Source of the DNA: Proteles cristata cristata
Lineage: Eukaryota; Chordata; Mammalia; Carnivora; Hyaenidae
Assembly: GCA_017311185.1 (NCBI GenBank)
Contig: JAESUZ010003110.1
Location: 558,001 to 622,000, forward strand
Reading direction: 5' to 3'
DNA: 64,000 bases
Under the pieces are notes generated by a model that had not been told where the DNA came from, did not search any database, and saw nothing but the letters and a program-made list of their open reading frames with translations. This document shows, one piece after another, positions 9,750 to 22,669 of this stretch (position 1 is its first letter; each line of letters opens with the position of its first letter). The position numbers and the translations under genes were made by a program.

Positions 9750-11234
9750 CTTCATGGATAAGAAGGTGAGGTACGGGCTTCCTTCCCCCAACTCAAAAAA
9801 AACATTCTAATACACCCTGTGTATACATCAAAGTTGTGTGTAAAATTCTAGCTGGAGAAATGATTCCACTACTTTTTAATAAGTTTTAGAAACCTCTGCC
9901 TTCGAGTAATAGCGCTACTATAAAGAACAGAACTCAGAATACAATTTGCACCATATAGGCTTAATTAAGTTAAACAGCAATAGCCAGTCCTTGCCAGTGA
10001 AGGGTAGGGTAGAAGGAAAGGTAGAAGGTAGACCCTGCAAGAGCACCGACCTTGTCTATATTCCAAATGATGAGCAAAATGTACCCTCTGCTAGGTGCTC
10101 AATAAATAGGAGTTGACTGAGTGACTGAATGATAAAGTGCCCTTAGGGAAGATATGGAGTCATGTTTCCTTAAGACCGTTAAATATAAATACTGTCATTT
10201 GTATTAGATGGCTGGAGCTGAATTTTGCCTGGAGATGGGGAGGTCTTGATCACTTCCAGGTGTCTCTTCAAGCCTCAGGGTATCCTTGGGCCCAGGACCT
10301 GTATGTGGATTCTGAAGCTTTAAGAAAGAGCTTTTGAAGAAACTTGATGGTAAGATAGTCACAGTGTGGGATCACTCAGGTGGCAGCCGGACCACTTTCC
10401 ATCCATTTATTCTGGAAATGCAGCCAGGACCTCAAAGAGCACGTGGACTGGGGTATGTGTGGGGGGGTGGATGAAGTCACAGCCTTCTGGCAGTGAGGCA
10501 TTCTCCCCAGTCCTGAATCATTAGCCAGCAATGATTTTCTGTGATTTGAAAGGGATCGGGCTTTAACTGCACTTCTTTCTTGGGTCCTGAACAGTTCTCA
10601 CGGCTCCCTAAAGAAGCACGCGGATGGGGAGGCCCGAGGAGGGAAGCAGGGACTGGGAAGCCCTGTGGGCTCAGCCTCACGCGGAGCCCTGCACCCAGGT
10701 GAGGAACCTCTACGCCGCCGCCTAGAAGGGATGTGGTAGGGAGGGTTCTTAGAACACAGCCATCAACGCGGCCATAGTAGCATCTGTTTTAATGACCGGG
10801 GAGCAGAGAGAAAGGAAGGAGGCCGGGTAGGAAAAAAAAAAGGGCCGGATGTGTGTACCATCAGCCAAGTTCAGATGAAGATGAAAACAGATTAGCACCT
10901 GTGATCTAGTCAAGGTTGCCGGCTCGGCCCAAGCCTGACCACATCTGGTTACCCTCAGAGCCTTCCCCTCTTCACCCCTGCTCTGCTGAAATCACAAAAC
11001 CGAGCCGAGCGGGTGAAAGTTCCTTGGCCTCCTCAGTGTAGTCTGACGCACCCAGACCGGTCAGAACCCTCGGCACACAGGGACACCGCAAAGGTTGGCT
11101 CCCACTTCGGGCCCCACCCGCAAAGCCTCAGTACTTCCCCTCCCCCACTGAGACTCTCCCCAACTCCCCAGGGCGAGCCCCGCGGCAAAGACAGGCAGTT
11201 CCAGGGCAGAATCCCCCTCTTCCCAAGGAGGCAT
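9750..11234. other. Unique intron sequence
   Basis: Apart from an L2 end near 10.02-10.13 kb, no repeat, exon or strong motif stands out. The right half is GC-rich. Confidence 0.6.
10020..10132 (+). mobile_element. L2 3' end fragment
   Basis: The end 'ctctgctaggtgctcaataaatag...gagtgactgaatga' is the typical L2 terminus. Confidence 0.55.
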
Positions 11235-11530
11235 GTGCCTTTAAATCGTCTCTGTAATGGCTGGCTCAGAGGCAGAAATATTTGGCAGCCCTGAAATTAA
11301 AAGTGATAAATTTCCTCGCCAAGCCTTGATCAATAATAGAGGCCTCATCTGTTAATCAATAAGACAGTCTCTGCCTGTTTACTGTGCATATGTTGTTCGC
11401 TGCTGCCTTCAGTAGGATGTCGGGTTTGCATTCAAAGCAATTCAAGTGTGTATAAACCACATGGCTATTCCCAAAACGCATTACGGTGACATCATTCAGC
11501 CACTAATACATTTATAAAGCATCAGTGAGA
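11235..11530. promoter_or_regulatory. Candidate conserved non-coding element with paired ATCAATA sites (intron 3)
   Basis: Repeat-free AT-rich sequence is bounded by GC-rich intron. It includes gatcaataa at 11328-11336 and aatcaata at 11354-11361, ONECUT/CUX-like motifs, plus gcctttaaat and catttataaagc. Confidence 0.35.
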
Positions 11531-11739
11531 GGGAGGGATGGGGGGAGGAAGGAGGCCATGCCAGTTGAACACAATGGGTGCACGTGGATAGATCAGCCTT
11601 TACCCCAGAATTTCCTGGGGCTCCTCCTGGAGTGGGGAGAACGCCACGCCATAGCTCAGGGATGACCACGCCTCATCAGATCTTTCCCACGCACAAGGAT
11701 GTTTTTTGGATGTCCAGTCAGAATGTGCCCAAAGGTGGG

Positions 11740-12060
11740 TTATGGCGAGTGAACAAAAGAGAATCCCTGTCCTCAGAAAGCTTACATTCTAGAAGGAAAC
11801 GCACATTTTAAAAAACCCAGTAAATACAAACTAGGCGGTGATAAGTGATAAAAAGAGAAATAAATGAAGTGAAGAGGGACAGAGAGGGCCAGGGGCCGCC
11901 ATTGTATATGGGGTAGGCAGGGAAGACCTCCCTGATGAGCTGGGCTCTGAGCGCAGAAGCTGAAAGGGGAAAGAAGAAACAGCCCCGTCTAAGGAAGCCC
12001 ATTCCAGACAGAGGAGGAGCGAGGAGGCCGGCGGGCTGGAATGGAGTCCGTATGAACAGA
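11740..12060 (-). mobile_element. L2 fragment, minus orientation
   Basis: The order 'ctgtcctcagaaagcttacattctag', 'gcggtgataagtgataaa', 'gcagggaagacctccctgatgag' follows reverse-complement L2. Confidence 0.65.
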
Positions 12061-12384
12061 GGGAGAGATAGGGAGCAGGAAGGTGGACCGCAGGGACCGG
12101 AATTCACAGCTAAGAGGGAGAATAGCCAGAAGATGGTGTGGGCTGGATCACTGCCACCCTCCCTAGCGACTACAGAGCTGAGTGAACAGTGCCATTTAGA
12201 GTAGGGAGAACTGGGTCCCCCGGGCCTGCCCGGCCACCAGAGTGACCCTCCTTCCTGAGCTGGGAAACAAAGATGGCCCTATCTGTGCAGTGAGCATCAA
12301 AGGGGAAGATGGACATTAGTGAACACGTCCTCCTTGCCAATGACCAAGCATTTTGCAGATACAGGAGCTCACTGATGCTATTTA

Positions 12385-12560
12385 TACCCCAGGAGGCAGT
12401 AGAGCATGCTTAAGAGCTCAGGATTCTGGTCAGACAGATCAGAGTTCAAATCCCAGCCAGGCCAGTCATGAGCTGTGACCCTGACCTCACAAAGTTGCCA
12501 GATCTCAGTAGGTCTGCCACCTCCTCTGTAAAATGAGAACAAGAATAAGTCCCTCAGAGG
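12385..12560 (+). mobile_element. MIR
   Basis: The tRNA-like start 'aggcagtagagcatgcttaagagctcagg' and 'gttcaaatcccagccaggcc' is followed by 'acctcctctgtaaaatgagaac', the conserved MIR core and 3' motif. Confidence 0.8.
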
Positions 12561-12809
12561 ATGGGACAAGGTGGGAAAAGGGCTCGGACCTCTACCCGGG
12601 GAGGATTTACACACCCGGTAAGGAGTAGCCATCATGGCCACCTGTCAGCTCAGGATTACGATTCCTTTAAAGAACTCCCGGTGCAAAATATGATTGATTT
12701 TACTGAAGTTCAATGTACAGTTATTTGGAGGCCATTTATCTTGTGTAAAGTGAGCCTCACATTTATAAAGACATATTTCACCTCTCACTCACTCACTTTC
12801 TCTCTCAAG

Positions 12810-12810
<1 letters not shown>

Positions 12811-12844
<34 letters not shown>

Positions 12845-12845
12845 C
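12811..12845 (+). repeat. (CA)n / (CG)n microsatellite
   Basis: A short cgcgcgcg run leads into about 12 CA units. This alternating purine-pyrimidine tract could form Z-DNA. Confidence 0.95.
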
Positions 12846-14329
12846 CCTCATCCCTCTAATTTAAAGGCGAGTGGCTGCCTTGTTGAGGGGAGCAGGAAAA
12901 TCTGTCAAAGCACCAACATGTCAGCACTGGCAGCTATTCACCAACCTGGCTATTGAGGCCTCCCCGCACGAGCCCCGGGAGCCCCACTCAAGTGTCCTGT
13001 GATGCCTGGCTCGGCTCGTGCTCCCCGGCAGACTGTAAGCTCCGTGCGAGCAGGGCTGGACGTGCGTCTCGTTCCCTGCTCGACCCAGCGCCCCGCTCTC
13101 CGCCGGCCCTGCAGCTGTGTGGCCCTAGAGACTTGATAAACGAAGAAACTCTCCGGCGGCTCCCGGGCACAGAACTGGCCTGGGAAGAGGGCAGTGGCCA
13201 TTCAGGGCACTGCCAGGCTGTCCCCTAGGGGGTGACAGAGTCTTTATTCTACAGACTCTGGGTTCTCTACTGCCCCTTTTTAAAACTCAAGGACACGGTG
13301 TTGGCTGGCACTCAGGCAGTTGGGGGCAGAGAAGGGAAAGGTCGGGAGTGGGGTTGTCTGCTTGCTCTGGAAAAGAATCTCCTCCTCCCCACCAGCCCTC
13401 TGTTACCCACCCGGCTGCTCAGGACTCCTATCCCTGCAAGAAGACAGGCCATCCCTCCCCCAGTACACTCAGGAGCCACCTGTCCAAGGAGGCCTCCGAT
13501 GGCCAGAGTGGACCCTCGACCGGCAGGCAGGAATCTGAGTGCCCCCCTCCCCCCGCCCCAGGCACTGAGCTTATCTGAGATTCAGTGGCAAAAAGACAGA
13601 CAGACAGACATCCTTGCCCTGCCCGTCTCCCAGGGATCCTGCAGATGAGGACTCAAGGGTGCCGTATGTGCTATGCTGGGGGAGATGAGAGTGCCTGACC
13701 ACTCGGAATATCCTGGGCTGCTGCCCTCTCCTCTTTCTCCCTGGCTTCTCAATGCCTCCAGGAGGTCAAACGGGGCTCTCGGAAGGAGGAGGGTTCAAAG
13801 CAGGTTCAGGTTGGGCGAAAAGATAGGAGGCAGTAACCACAGCCCTCAAGGAGGCTGCGGATGGTCTAAGGCCTCCATGTGTGGGGGCCACTTTCACTCG
13901 GCACGAAGAATCGCCCGACTTGCGGGAATCGAAGGAGACACGGGCCAGGAAAGCACTTGCAAAACCATAAAGCTTTCTATAAACGCCTAGCATTCCAATG
14001 ACAGCAGAGCTGAAATCCCGCAGCAGCTCGCTCCACAGGCTCCCCGCAGCTGTCCTACACCCCCCCACCTTGGGCGCCTCCCCTGACAAAGTACTCAGCC
14101 TTCCCCCCAGGCCCCCTTCCCGACCAGAAACAGGGTCGGGGGTCTCAAGCCTTCAGGAAGGGGAGCGGAGATACTGAGCACCATCAGATATGGGCTGGTG
14201 TCTCTCTGAAGTAAATAAGGCAGAAGCCAATGAAAGAAGAAAAAAAGATTTCCAAATCCCTCCCTCTCCCCCCACCCCTCCATGCTAATAAGGCGGGGAA
14301 GGGGTGGGGGAGCCGCTGAAAAAACACTT
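12846..14329. other. Unique GC-rich intron sequence
   Basis: A CpG-dense patch lies at 12950-13170 and overlaps a weak L2-like piece (cagactgtaagctccgtgcgagcagg). A short (GACA)n occurs at 13589-13611. No exon is evident. Confidence 0.55.
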
Positions 14330-14600
14330 AACATTTGCCAGCATCTAACGTTGAGTACTGTGTCCTTTTTCTTTTAATTCCTTGAGATTTTAAAATAAAC
14401 ATCTTGAATGTTCTGATGAGATATGCATGCCTGCTTACATAAGGAAGTACAGAGTGTACCAAAACAGCAGACCCAAAAAAAGCATAAGCTGTCAGAACAA
14501 TGAGTACAGACACGGGGCATTTTACAGCGGGCCATGGTGTACAGTTTTATTTACAGTACCTCTTATCAGACAGAGAACTACACTGGCTGCCAATTCCAAA
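14330..14600. promoter_or_regulatory. Candidate conserved non-coding element containing the 14446 GRE-like site
   Basis: AT-rich unique sequence (cttttaattccttgag, ttttaaaataaacatc, gatatgcatgcctgc) contains one strong steroid-receptor palindrome and no repeat. Confidence 0.3.
14446..14460. promoter_or_regulatory. Palindromic GRE-like element
   Basis: agtacagagtgtacc fits RGnACAnnnTGTnCY at every defined position. It sits in an AT-rich repeat-free block of intron 3 that resembles a conserved element. Confidence 0.45.
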
Positions 14601-15404
14601 GGCCAGCACTGCGTGTTCTTTTGCTCAGGGAGATGCGTTCTCTCCCCGAGAGGGGCTGGAAGGCGAGCTTGCCTGCTCTCTTTCTCGCTCACCATTTCTC
14701 CTTTATCAACAAAACGAAAGCTGATCCAGAACCAGAATCTCTGGGGCGCTCATTCGGGGGAGAGGGGAAGGGGGGAAGCAGTGGGGGGCAGATGTGGGCT
14801 GATCAGATGACCAGCCCTGCCGACTGGCTCAGGATATGATCGGAGGGCAGTTCTACCCGACAAGGAGGTGGAGAAGGGCGTCCACTACGGGACAGGGGGC
14901 TGAATGGACTAAGAGCATGGGCCCCAGTCAAAGGTAGGGCCGAGGAAGCCACCAGGCAGTGTGCAAGCCGTGCAACAGAGACGGGGGATGACCGGGGACC
15001 ACAAATGGCAGGTGTTCAGATCCCGAGATGTCAATTTCCCCTCAATAACCTGCTATGTGGCTGGACCCCTCCCATGGGACTAAATGTCCACTCTGTACGA
15101 CAGGAGGCCGTGGAATGGGTCAAAAGGAAATGCTGAGGCTTCTGTAGTCAGAGGACATTTCCCACCCCACCACATAGACCTCGGGCTGTTAGGACGTCCC
15201 CATGATGCCCTTGGCTGTCACGAGGATCCGCAGTCAATCCTCAGCTCGTGTCCCACACGGCACACAGGTCCACCTTATCTGTTATCCCTGTAACTCAGTT
15301 CTCAGCCTCGGCAAGCTCCTCTGTCACCCCTTTCAGCACCAGCAGGAACCGGATCAGGTTAGAAACTCATCCCCTGGGCAGTACAAACACGTACGCTCGG
15401 TATA

Positions 15405-15648
15405 CAGCTGTGCACCGAAGTGAAGGTCCCTTGCTCGGGGGTCAAGCAAACAGGTTCAAATCTCAGTTCCATCATTTCTAGCTACCATCCTGGGCAAGTG
15501 AATGCTCCTCTCCGGGCCTATTTCTTCACCTGTAAAACGGCACAGAGCAGCCGTCTCATAGGGTGATGATTAATTTAAGTAGTGTATATAATGCCTGCAA
15601 CACCATGCCTGACCCCCCAGGAGCTGCTCAATAAATGCTCGTTGTCAC
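15405..15648 (+). mobile_element. MIR
   Basis: The landmarks 'aggttcaaatctcagttcc', 'ttcttcacctgtaaaacgg' and 'gagctgctcaataaatgctc' span a nearly full MIR. Confidence 0.8.
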
Positions 15649-15797
15649 GAACATTCTGGCCACTGCCATTACTTTCTCCCCTACCGTCAATGTCTGGGGC
15701 CCACACACACACATCAGATGCATGCAATAAGCATATCATAACATTTATAAAGTATTCTTAGCACCTGAGCCAAACTACAAAGAACACAAAAAAGGGA

Positions 15798-16016
15798 GGG
15801 GGTACCTGGGTGGCTCAGTTCATTAAGCGTCCGACTCTTGGTTTCGGCTCAGGTCATGATTTCATGGTTGTGAGATCGAGCTCTCCAATAGGCTCTGAGC
15901 TGGGCATAGAGCCTGCTTAAGATCCTCTCTTTCCCTTTCTCCCTGCCCCTCTCCTGCTCATGCACTTGGCTTTCTTTCTCTCAAAAAAATTTTTTTAATA
16001 AAAAAAAAATTACCTT
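15798..16016 (+). mobile_element. CAN-SINE, diverged
   Basis: The head ggtacctgggtggctcagtt is followed by a CT-rich segment and a long A/T-rich tail. It lacks the later 'gctcagagcctgga' block, as in older subfamilies. Confidence 0.9.
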
Positions 16017-16569
16017 AAAAGAGGGAGAAAAAATTTTTACCCTGGACAATTACCCTTCCCTTTCTTTGGGAAGCGGAAGATAAAAGAAGGCAGCGGACAC
16101 TAACAATCGTGCATCCTCTCTACAAACCAACAATGTGTATGAAAAGGCAGGGCCTGATCATGCATCCCTGGGAGAAGGTCAAAGAAATGGCACCTTCCCA
16201 GTCGGCCCTCAATAGTCATGGCCAAGTTTTGACAGCACTGTCATCTCCTACTGAAATGAGAGCAAACCTATTTAAGGTGAATTATTTTAAATAAAATACA
16301 AAGAGGAGGATAAATCTGTCACCGAGAAAACAACATGGAACTCTCCTAAAGTCTAAGTGACTTAGGGGGTCACCTCAGCGCTGCCTTTAACCCATTTCTT
16401 CCCTAGGCAATTTCCATGACTGGCTAATCAAGGTATGGTGGTGATCAATGCAATGACACAAAAGCCTCTCTTGTTATGAGAATGTCAGTCCCTGCTCTGA
16501 GGGGCTGGACTTCCTTCCAGACACACTGCACCAATCCAGACAGCTCCCCAAGGTGAAGCCCCCAGGGGC

Positions 16570-16965
16570 TAGTGGCCAGACCTGGCTCTGGAGTTCTCCT
16601 CACTGGCCACATGGTCCTGGGACCAACCGTGTAGCCTCACTTCTCTCTCTTTAAGATAGGGTTATGGGGCACCTGGGTGGCTCAGTTGGTTTAGTGGTTG
16701 ACTTCAGCTCAGGTCATAATCTCGTGGTTTGTGTGCTCAAGCCCCACGTCAGGCTCCAGGCTGACAGCTCAGCTCAGAGCCTGACAGCTCGTGTCTCCCT
16801 CTCTCTCTGATTCTCCCCTACTCATGCACTGTCTCTCCCTCTCTCTCCCTCTTTCTCAAAAACAAATATTAAAAAATAAATAAACAAAATAAAACCCTTA
16901 CACAATAACCCTATGAAATACGGGGCACACGGCAGGTGCCTGAATAGCTATGAGGATTACAGAGT
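16570..16965 (+). mobile_element. MIR split by a CAN-SINE
   Basis: The left part ends 'ctctctctttaagatagggtt'. The right part resumes 'aataaccctatgaaatacggggcac...ggtgcctgaatagctatg'. Diverged MIR core and 3' end in the plus orientation. Confidence 0.6.
16666..16893 (+). mobile_element. CAN-SINE inside a MIR
   Basis: The head ggggcacctgggtggctcag is followed by a duplicated 'cagctcag' stretch, CT-rich segment and 'aataaataaacaaaat' tail. Confidence 0.92.
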
Positions 16966-17254
16966 TACCTTCACTTTAACTTTATCAAGTTGTTGAGCTC
17001 TGCGAGGCCAGTCTCTGGCCCGAGCCTTCTAGAACCCCAGTCCATAACGTTCCAGCCCCACAGTTCCCGGGGCAGGTCACCTACAATGAGTGTCCCAGGA
17101 GAGAGGACACCTTGCATTCCCGGGGCTCTCCCACACGTGGCAGGCAGCCGTTTGGGATGACAGAGGGGCATCCTTGATGAGGCAGGTGGACAACGGGCCC
17201 AAGAGGGGCCCTGTTGGCTAAAAGCACCCATGCTTTCTAGAAGCATCATAATGA

Positions 17255-17375
17255 GAAATGGATTCAGAGCCCCAACTGCCCCCTGCCTGAGCGGTGTAGC
17301 CTTGGGTGAGCCACCTCATCTCTCCATCTGTAAATGACTAGTTTTAAACCGGGACACCTCTAAGGGCGAAGAAAA
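17255..17375 (+). mobile_element. MIR core fragment
   Basis: The sequence 'gtgtagccttgggtgagccacctcatctctccatctgtaaatga' is the MIR core and 3' motif. Confidence 0.65.
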
Positions 17376-18284
17376 GATGAACGGATGTTGTGTGAGAGGA
17401 ATCTGGAAGCACATGGTGGCTGTAAAAGTGAGCTCCTACGCGTACACTCCTTGGCAATGGGGAGGCGCTGGCTAAATCCAGCTGCGGTTGGGTTCTCGGG
17501 TTCAACCAGGGGATTCCTTGTCAAGGAAATACCTTGCTCTATCAGGCAGGCAAAGTGGAACAGACAGTCCAGACACTGGGAGAATCATTAGCCAGGCCGA
17601 GCCGGGCCGAGCCAATGAGGCCAAGGGGAAGGCTGACCCCTGGGTTCCAGGGAACACCGAGCCTTTCAGGTGCTCACGGCTCTTTGTTTAAGAAAGATAA
17701 CACCGCCGCCTTGGCATTTGTGAGAGACTAGGTAAAAAGGTCAGTGGGGATTTCTGCCATGATTTTATGGGATAGTCCCTCAACCTTTGGATACCAACAA
17801 TTGCCTTCCCCGCTGGACTGGACTTGGACATTCTCAGGTGAGAGGCTCAGAATGTAAAGAAGGGTTTCTACAGCGTCAAAGCTCTGTCGGTTGCCTGACC
17901 CTCTGGCCTCCCTCTCTCAACCTCAATTACCCTGCTCCTTTCTGCTGAAGCACCTTTGGAGTCCCCTGTCACAGGCCATCACCCGAAATCCGGCATGGGG
18001 CCGCTCCCGCCCCCCCCACCTCCCTGGGGTAAGAGTCAGGACTACTGACTGGACAATGGAGAAAAGCAAAACCAGCCACTCCAAGGGCAATGGCCAAGAT
18101 CAAAGCCCTCTCTGCCCACAAAATGTCAAGCGGAGGTCTGCCACCACCCCGGCCCCCAAAATTCCCTGACACTCCCTCCGATTAAATGCTCACTTGGGTC
18201 ATCTTTAGAGGGAAGCCAAGGCAGCCTCCCTCGGCCCTAACTGCATTCTGATGCTGCTCCATAGCACTGACAGTAACAACGAGA

Positions 18285-18720
18285 ACACAAATAACTAACG
18301 CCTACTGAATATTGTGGAATAGGCACCATACTACTACGTAACGTGCCAGGTACCATTCAATTCTCCCATCAGTTCTAAGATTATCCCCATTTTATGGATA
18401 TGAAAATTGAAGCTTGAAAAACTTAGTTCAGGGGGCGTCTGGGTGGCTCAGTCAGCTGAGTGTCGACTCTTGGTTCTGGCTCAGGTCATGATCTTACGGG
18501 TTCATGGGTGCGACCCCCGGGTCGGGCTCTGCACTGGCGCTGCAAAGCCTGCTTGAGATTTTCTTTCTCCGCACCCCCCCACCCGCCCCTCATGTGCTCT
18601 CTTTCTCAAAATAAAGAAATAAACTAAAAAAAAAAAAAGAAAGAAAAACTTAGTTTGCTTAGCCAAGGTCTCAAAGCCAGTGAGCATCAAAGAAAAAGAA
18701 CAAAACTGGGGTGGCCGCAT
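18285..18720 (-). mobile_element. MIR, minus orientation, split by a CAN-SINE
   Basis: The left part includes 'ccaggtaccattcaattctcccatc' and 'attatccccattttatgg'. The right part has 'tagccaaggtctcaaagccag'. Confidence 0.7.
18429..18642 (+). mobile_element. CAN-SINE inside a MIR
   Basis: A perfect 13-bp target-site duplication gaaaaacttagtt flanks it (18416-18428 and 18643-18655). The CT-rich middle is shorter than in its neighbours. Confidence 0.94.
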
Positions 18721-18989
18721 GGACAGCCCACCTAACTAGAGGCCTTGGACGACATCAAGGGTTAAAGAATAAAATGTTCCTATTAAGGGCAGGGGGAACA
18801 GATCCCAAAGGCAGGAGCCCAAGTCCTCTGTCACCCTCCACACCCTGGAGCTGGTGGGGTCGTTCCCACAAGCTCTGAGGCCATCCTCCTGCAGCCAAAT
18901 GCTCTCCTCTGAGCATTTTCCCGGCTAAGAATAGCTCCTCCTCCTCGGCGCAGAGACGTGGCATTACTGTCCATTGGAGTCCGGACGAG

Positions 18990-19110
18990 AAGCCAGCAGC
19001 ACCAGGGTCTAGATCTGGCTCTGGTGAGCATGTGGGCACATTTTAGAATCCTGGTTACCTGGCCTCCGTTTCTCCATCTGTAAAACAGCCCCACCCTGCC
19101 GCCTGCTGCC
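18990..19110 (+). mobile_element. MIR core fragment
   Basis: 'gaatcctggttacctggcctccgtttctccatctgtaaaac' matches the MIR core and 3' motif. Confidence 0.6.
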
Positions 19111-19285
19111 CGCATGGAGGGGAACAAGGTCAAGGCCATGAAAACACGTAGGGTACCACTGACCCTCAGGGCTGACTTACAGTAAAACCCCGGATTAGGA
19201 ATACCCTTCCATGACTGACGCTCATCCTTGGCATCCTCCGTTTGATTTCTAAGCAAGCAAGATAGTCTATCATAGAAAACCATCA

Positions 19286-19519
19286 GGGGCACCTGGGGGG
19301 CTCAGTTGATTAAGTGTCTGACTCTTGATCTCAGCTCAGTTCGTATCTCACGGTCTGTGAGCTCGAGCCCCATGGCAGGCTCTGGGCTGACAGTGTGGAG
19401 TCTGCTTGGGATTCTCTCTCTCCCTCTCTCTCTCTGCCCTTCCCCCGCTTGCACACACTTTCTCTCTCTGTCTCTCTCTCTCAAAATAAATGAATAAACT
19501 TTAAAAAAGAACAAAAAAA
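19286..19519 (+). mobile_element. CAN-SINE, last one before a 20-kb SINE-free stretch
   Basis: The head ggggcacctggggggctcag is followed by a typical body and 'aaaataaatgaataaacttt' tail. Confidence 0.93.
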
Positions 19520-19894
19520 TCAATTGTCTTCAAAGTAGAAAAATAAACTCTCACATTGATGAATGACAGCAAACTAGAGTGACTGAAATAGACCAGGTTT
19601 TTCTTTCTTGACCTTCACTTAACCAAAAAGTCTCTCTATCCCCCTCTCCCTGGGCAGTGTAGCCAGCTAATCAAGGCTTTACAGAACAGATGCTCACTCT
19701 TGGCTCCAAGGGTCTCCCCCCTCCCCCACTCTCTCTCTGCATGTACCCCTTATAACCTGCCCTTTATTCACAGCCCAAATCGGACCCCTTCCCCCAAGAA
19801 CAGCAAATAAATCCAATTTGTTTGGGGCTAAATGTGTAAATTTTAGGCTGAGGTGTCCATCCTAGATTCCACAGTTACCAGTTGCTATAAATTC

Positions 19895-19932
19895 ATTCAC
19901 ATTCACACACACACACACACGCACGCACACAC
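19895..19932 (+). repeat. (CA)n microsatellite, interrupted
   Basis: About 16 CA units are interrupted by cgcacg near the right end. Confidence 0.93.
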
Positions 19933-22233
19933 TAGCGAACACCAGGGCAGCAGCAACCCATCCACGGCTCCTACTGTTACTCTCTTCCTGATGACAGCTG
20001 GGAAGGAGGCCCGTCACCTGGCTCGCCCGTCACCACACCCACCGCCCCATCTCAGGCCGAGCCCGGGGGACTGCCACCCTCTCTCCCCCTTCCGCAGGCC
20101 CCTCGGTGGCACGTCGCGGCTGCCAGTCTCTCCAGGCCTGCTGTGGCTTTCAGAAAACAGAGCATTTCTATTTTTAGCCTTTCTCAGCCTAATAATACCC
20201 CCCAACACCCATTCGGCTTAATCACTTTATTGAGGACAAGAAGCTGGCTCTCCAGCCCGGGTGCTTCTGATGTTAGGAAGTAGTAAAATGTTCAAACTGG
20301 TTAAAAATGACACTCATTGGCTTGCCTTTGGTGTTTCTGAACCCGTAATTGAGGCCCAGGCTGTGGATCTAAAGAAGCTTGCAGGCTTCCGAGTCTCTCT
20401 TTCTTACCCCCTGCACCATAATTGAGGTGTTACATTACAATTCCGGCACTGACGTCTGCAGGCTCAAAATTCAGAAGCCTTCAGGCTCCACACTTTTCCA
20501 AACAGAAATATGGCCCGTCACACTTTCGTGCCCATTCTTAGCATGGACCCCCGCCCAGCCCAGAGCACGGAAACGCAGCTCGCCTCTTCTGGCTGACCTC
20601 ACGCACAGGACACGGGCGGGCTGCCTACCCGGCACACCGAGCGTTATTGAAGCGCATGGGGCCACTAAGATGACATCGGATGGCGGCTGGGGAACAGGCA
20701 GGTTTGTTTGGTGTAATTAGAGGACCCGAGAATCTGGTGTGCGCGGAAAATAGACTGTTGGCAGCCTTTTGCACACACCTGTGAGACTGTGACTTCCAAA
20801 GCATTGGGGTGACGTCTGCCAGTGTGCCGTCTATGCCTTGTGAACTAGGGGCTGGGGGAGGGGGGTGCGGCCTGGAAAAGGAATGTAAACACCTTGGCCT
20901 CCGAGGCCAAGACCCGTGGCCTCGGGGCCAGGCCAACCTGTGTTTACAGCCCAACTCTGCCTCTTATTTGCAGGGTGATCTTGAGCAAGTCAACTCAGTG
21001 TCGCCCCCATCAAATGGAATCTGAATGGCACCAACCTCGGAGGGGGCTGCTGGGGAGGCAGCAAGATCGTGAGGCAAAGTGCCCGGCCCCTGCCGGCCCT
21101 GAGTAAACCTGAGATGCCGCTGGGATCGTCTCTGGTCTTCTCCGTTCTGCTGTGGGCACCTTCTAAGCCAGAGGGTTTAGTCCCGGTCTCTGCTGCTTTG
21201 CACACCACAAAATGGGAATCTGAGGCTCGAAAGGCTAGTCACGGCTGCTTGTGTGCGATCTCGGGGGTCTGTGGACGAGGCTTGGTAAGGAGCTCCAGGG
21301 ACTCAAAGTGGCTGACGGAGGCTGTCCCAAAGCAGAAGCTCTGAGAGGCCACACGACCTCTCAGGCCCCCCTCCGGCTGGGTCCCAGGCCTCCAAACTCA
21401 CCCAGGGGTGGCTCTTCCACCTCTCCATCCAGCCCCTCCTTCCTCCCTCCCTCCCCCTCTCCCCTTCATAGGCAAGGTGCTCGGAGCCCCTTTATAAACT
21501 TCTTGCTCTTGAGAAGGCAGAGGCGGGATGCCTCATTAACGTCCCTAGCTAATTTTACAATTTAACCAAATGCCACATTCCTGCCTTGATGCAGCCAGCC
21601 TCTGCCTGTGACCGACGTTTATAGCTGTGAGACAGAGGAAAGAGGTGGCCCAGGACAGAGGCTGGGCAGGCAGAGCCTTGAAAACTAAAGGGGAAGGTGG
21701 AAAAGAGAAGAAAACAGAAAATCTACATATTTTTTAAAGTATATATTTATATACATATACTTAAAAAAAAAAACAAAACCCAACAGTTCTGTGGATGTTC
21801 CAGAATTCTAGGCTGTTTGGGGCTGAGAAGGGAGGGAAGAAAGCCATGTGGGGCCCGTGTGTCAGAAAGATGTGTACTCTGCTGACCGTGACTCTTCGTG
21901 TGCCCCCCACCCCCGCCCCAGTCACCCCAGGAGGCAGGGTTACGCGCTGTCCTCTGAGGGGCAGAATTCAGTGCTGATGGAAGCAGCGGGCCAGAGGCTC
22001 AGTGGGGACACCCAGAGGTCGCGCTCAGCTTGGCCAGGCCCCTGCTCCCCTGTGGGACCCGAGAGTCCTGTTCCAGCCCACTGGGCCCAGGCCTTGGGGA
22101 CGCAGAACCAGACCCCTATGTCCCAACGGAGCCAGCGTGTGTAGGAATGTCCCATCATAAAGAACCTTCTGGATTAAGAAAGACCCCCAGGAGTTGTAGT
22201 GGCCCCATTTACGCAGGCCCCCACCTCACCCAC

Positions 22234-22236
22234 CCG

Positions 22237-22283
<47 letters not shown>
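22234..22283 (+). repeat. (CA)n microsatellite
   Basis: About 24 uninterrupted CA units make this the longest CA run in the window and a likely length-polymorphic marker. Confidence 0.97.
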
Positions 22284-22285
<2 letters not shown>

Positions 22286-22669
22286 CCGATTCGGGGCTTC
22301 TTACGTGGCGTCAGGCCTTGCTCTCAGAACACAGGTCACTGATAAAGACACTGGCCTGTGAGTTCCTAGCATCTGGTCAGCTGTCCCCAGACCAAAGCCA
22401 GCCTCTGTCCCTTACCATCCTGTATTTCAGGGCATCTGACTCTGGCCCCCCAAAATCTCAATCGATGCAAAACTGGCCCGGCAGGGCTCTCCCCCCATGT
22501 ACTGGCTTGCTCCCCTCAGGCCACGGCAAAGGGACCATGGGTCCCAGGCCATGTGGGTGGAGGTCCCAGATGGACAGGGACCTCCTGGACGATCTGGTCT
22601 GGCCTTGGTCTGCCCTCGGCGCGTGTTAGGGAAGGCAACTGAGAAGATGCCCGCACATCTACAGTTCTG

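Noticed and set aside
12950..13170. Intronic CpG patch as a promoter
   Set aside because: It overlaps an L2-like fragment and shows no TATA, initiator or downstream exon.
22030..22629. 199-codon ORF
   Set aside because: It reads through a (CA)n repeat giving a Thr/His run. No domain is seen.
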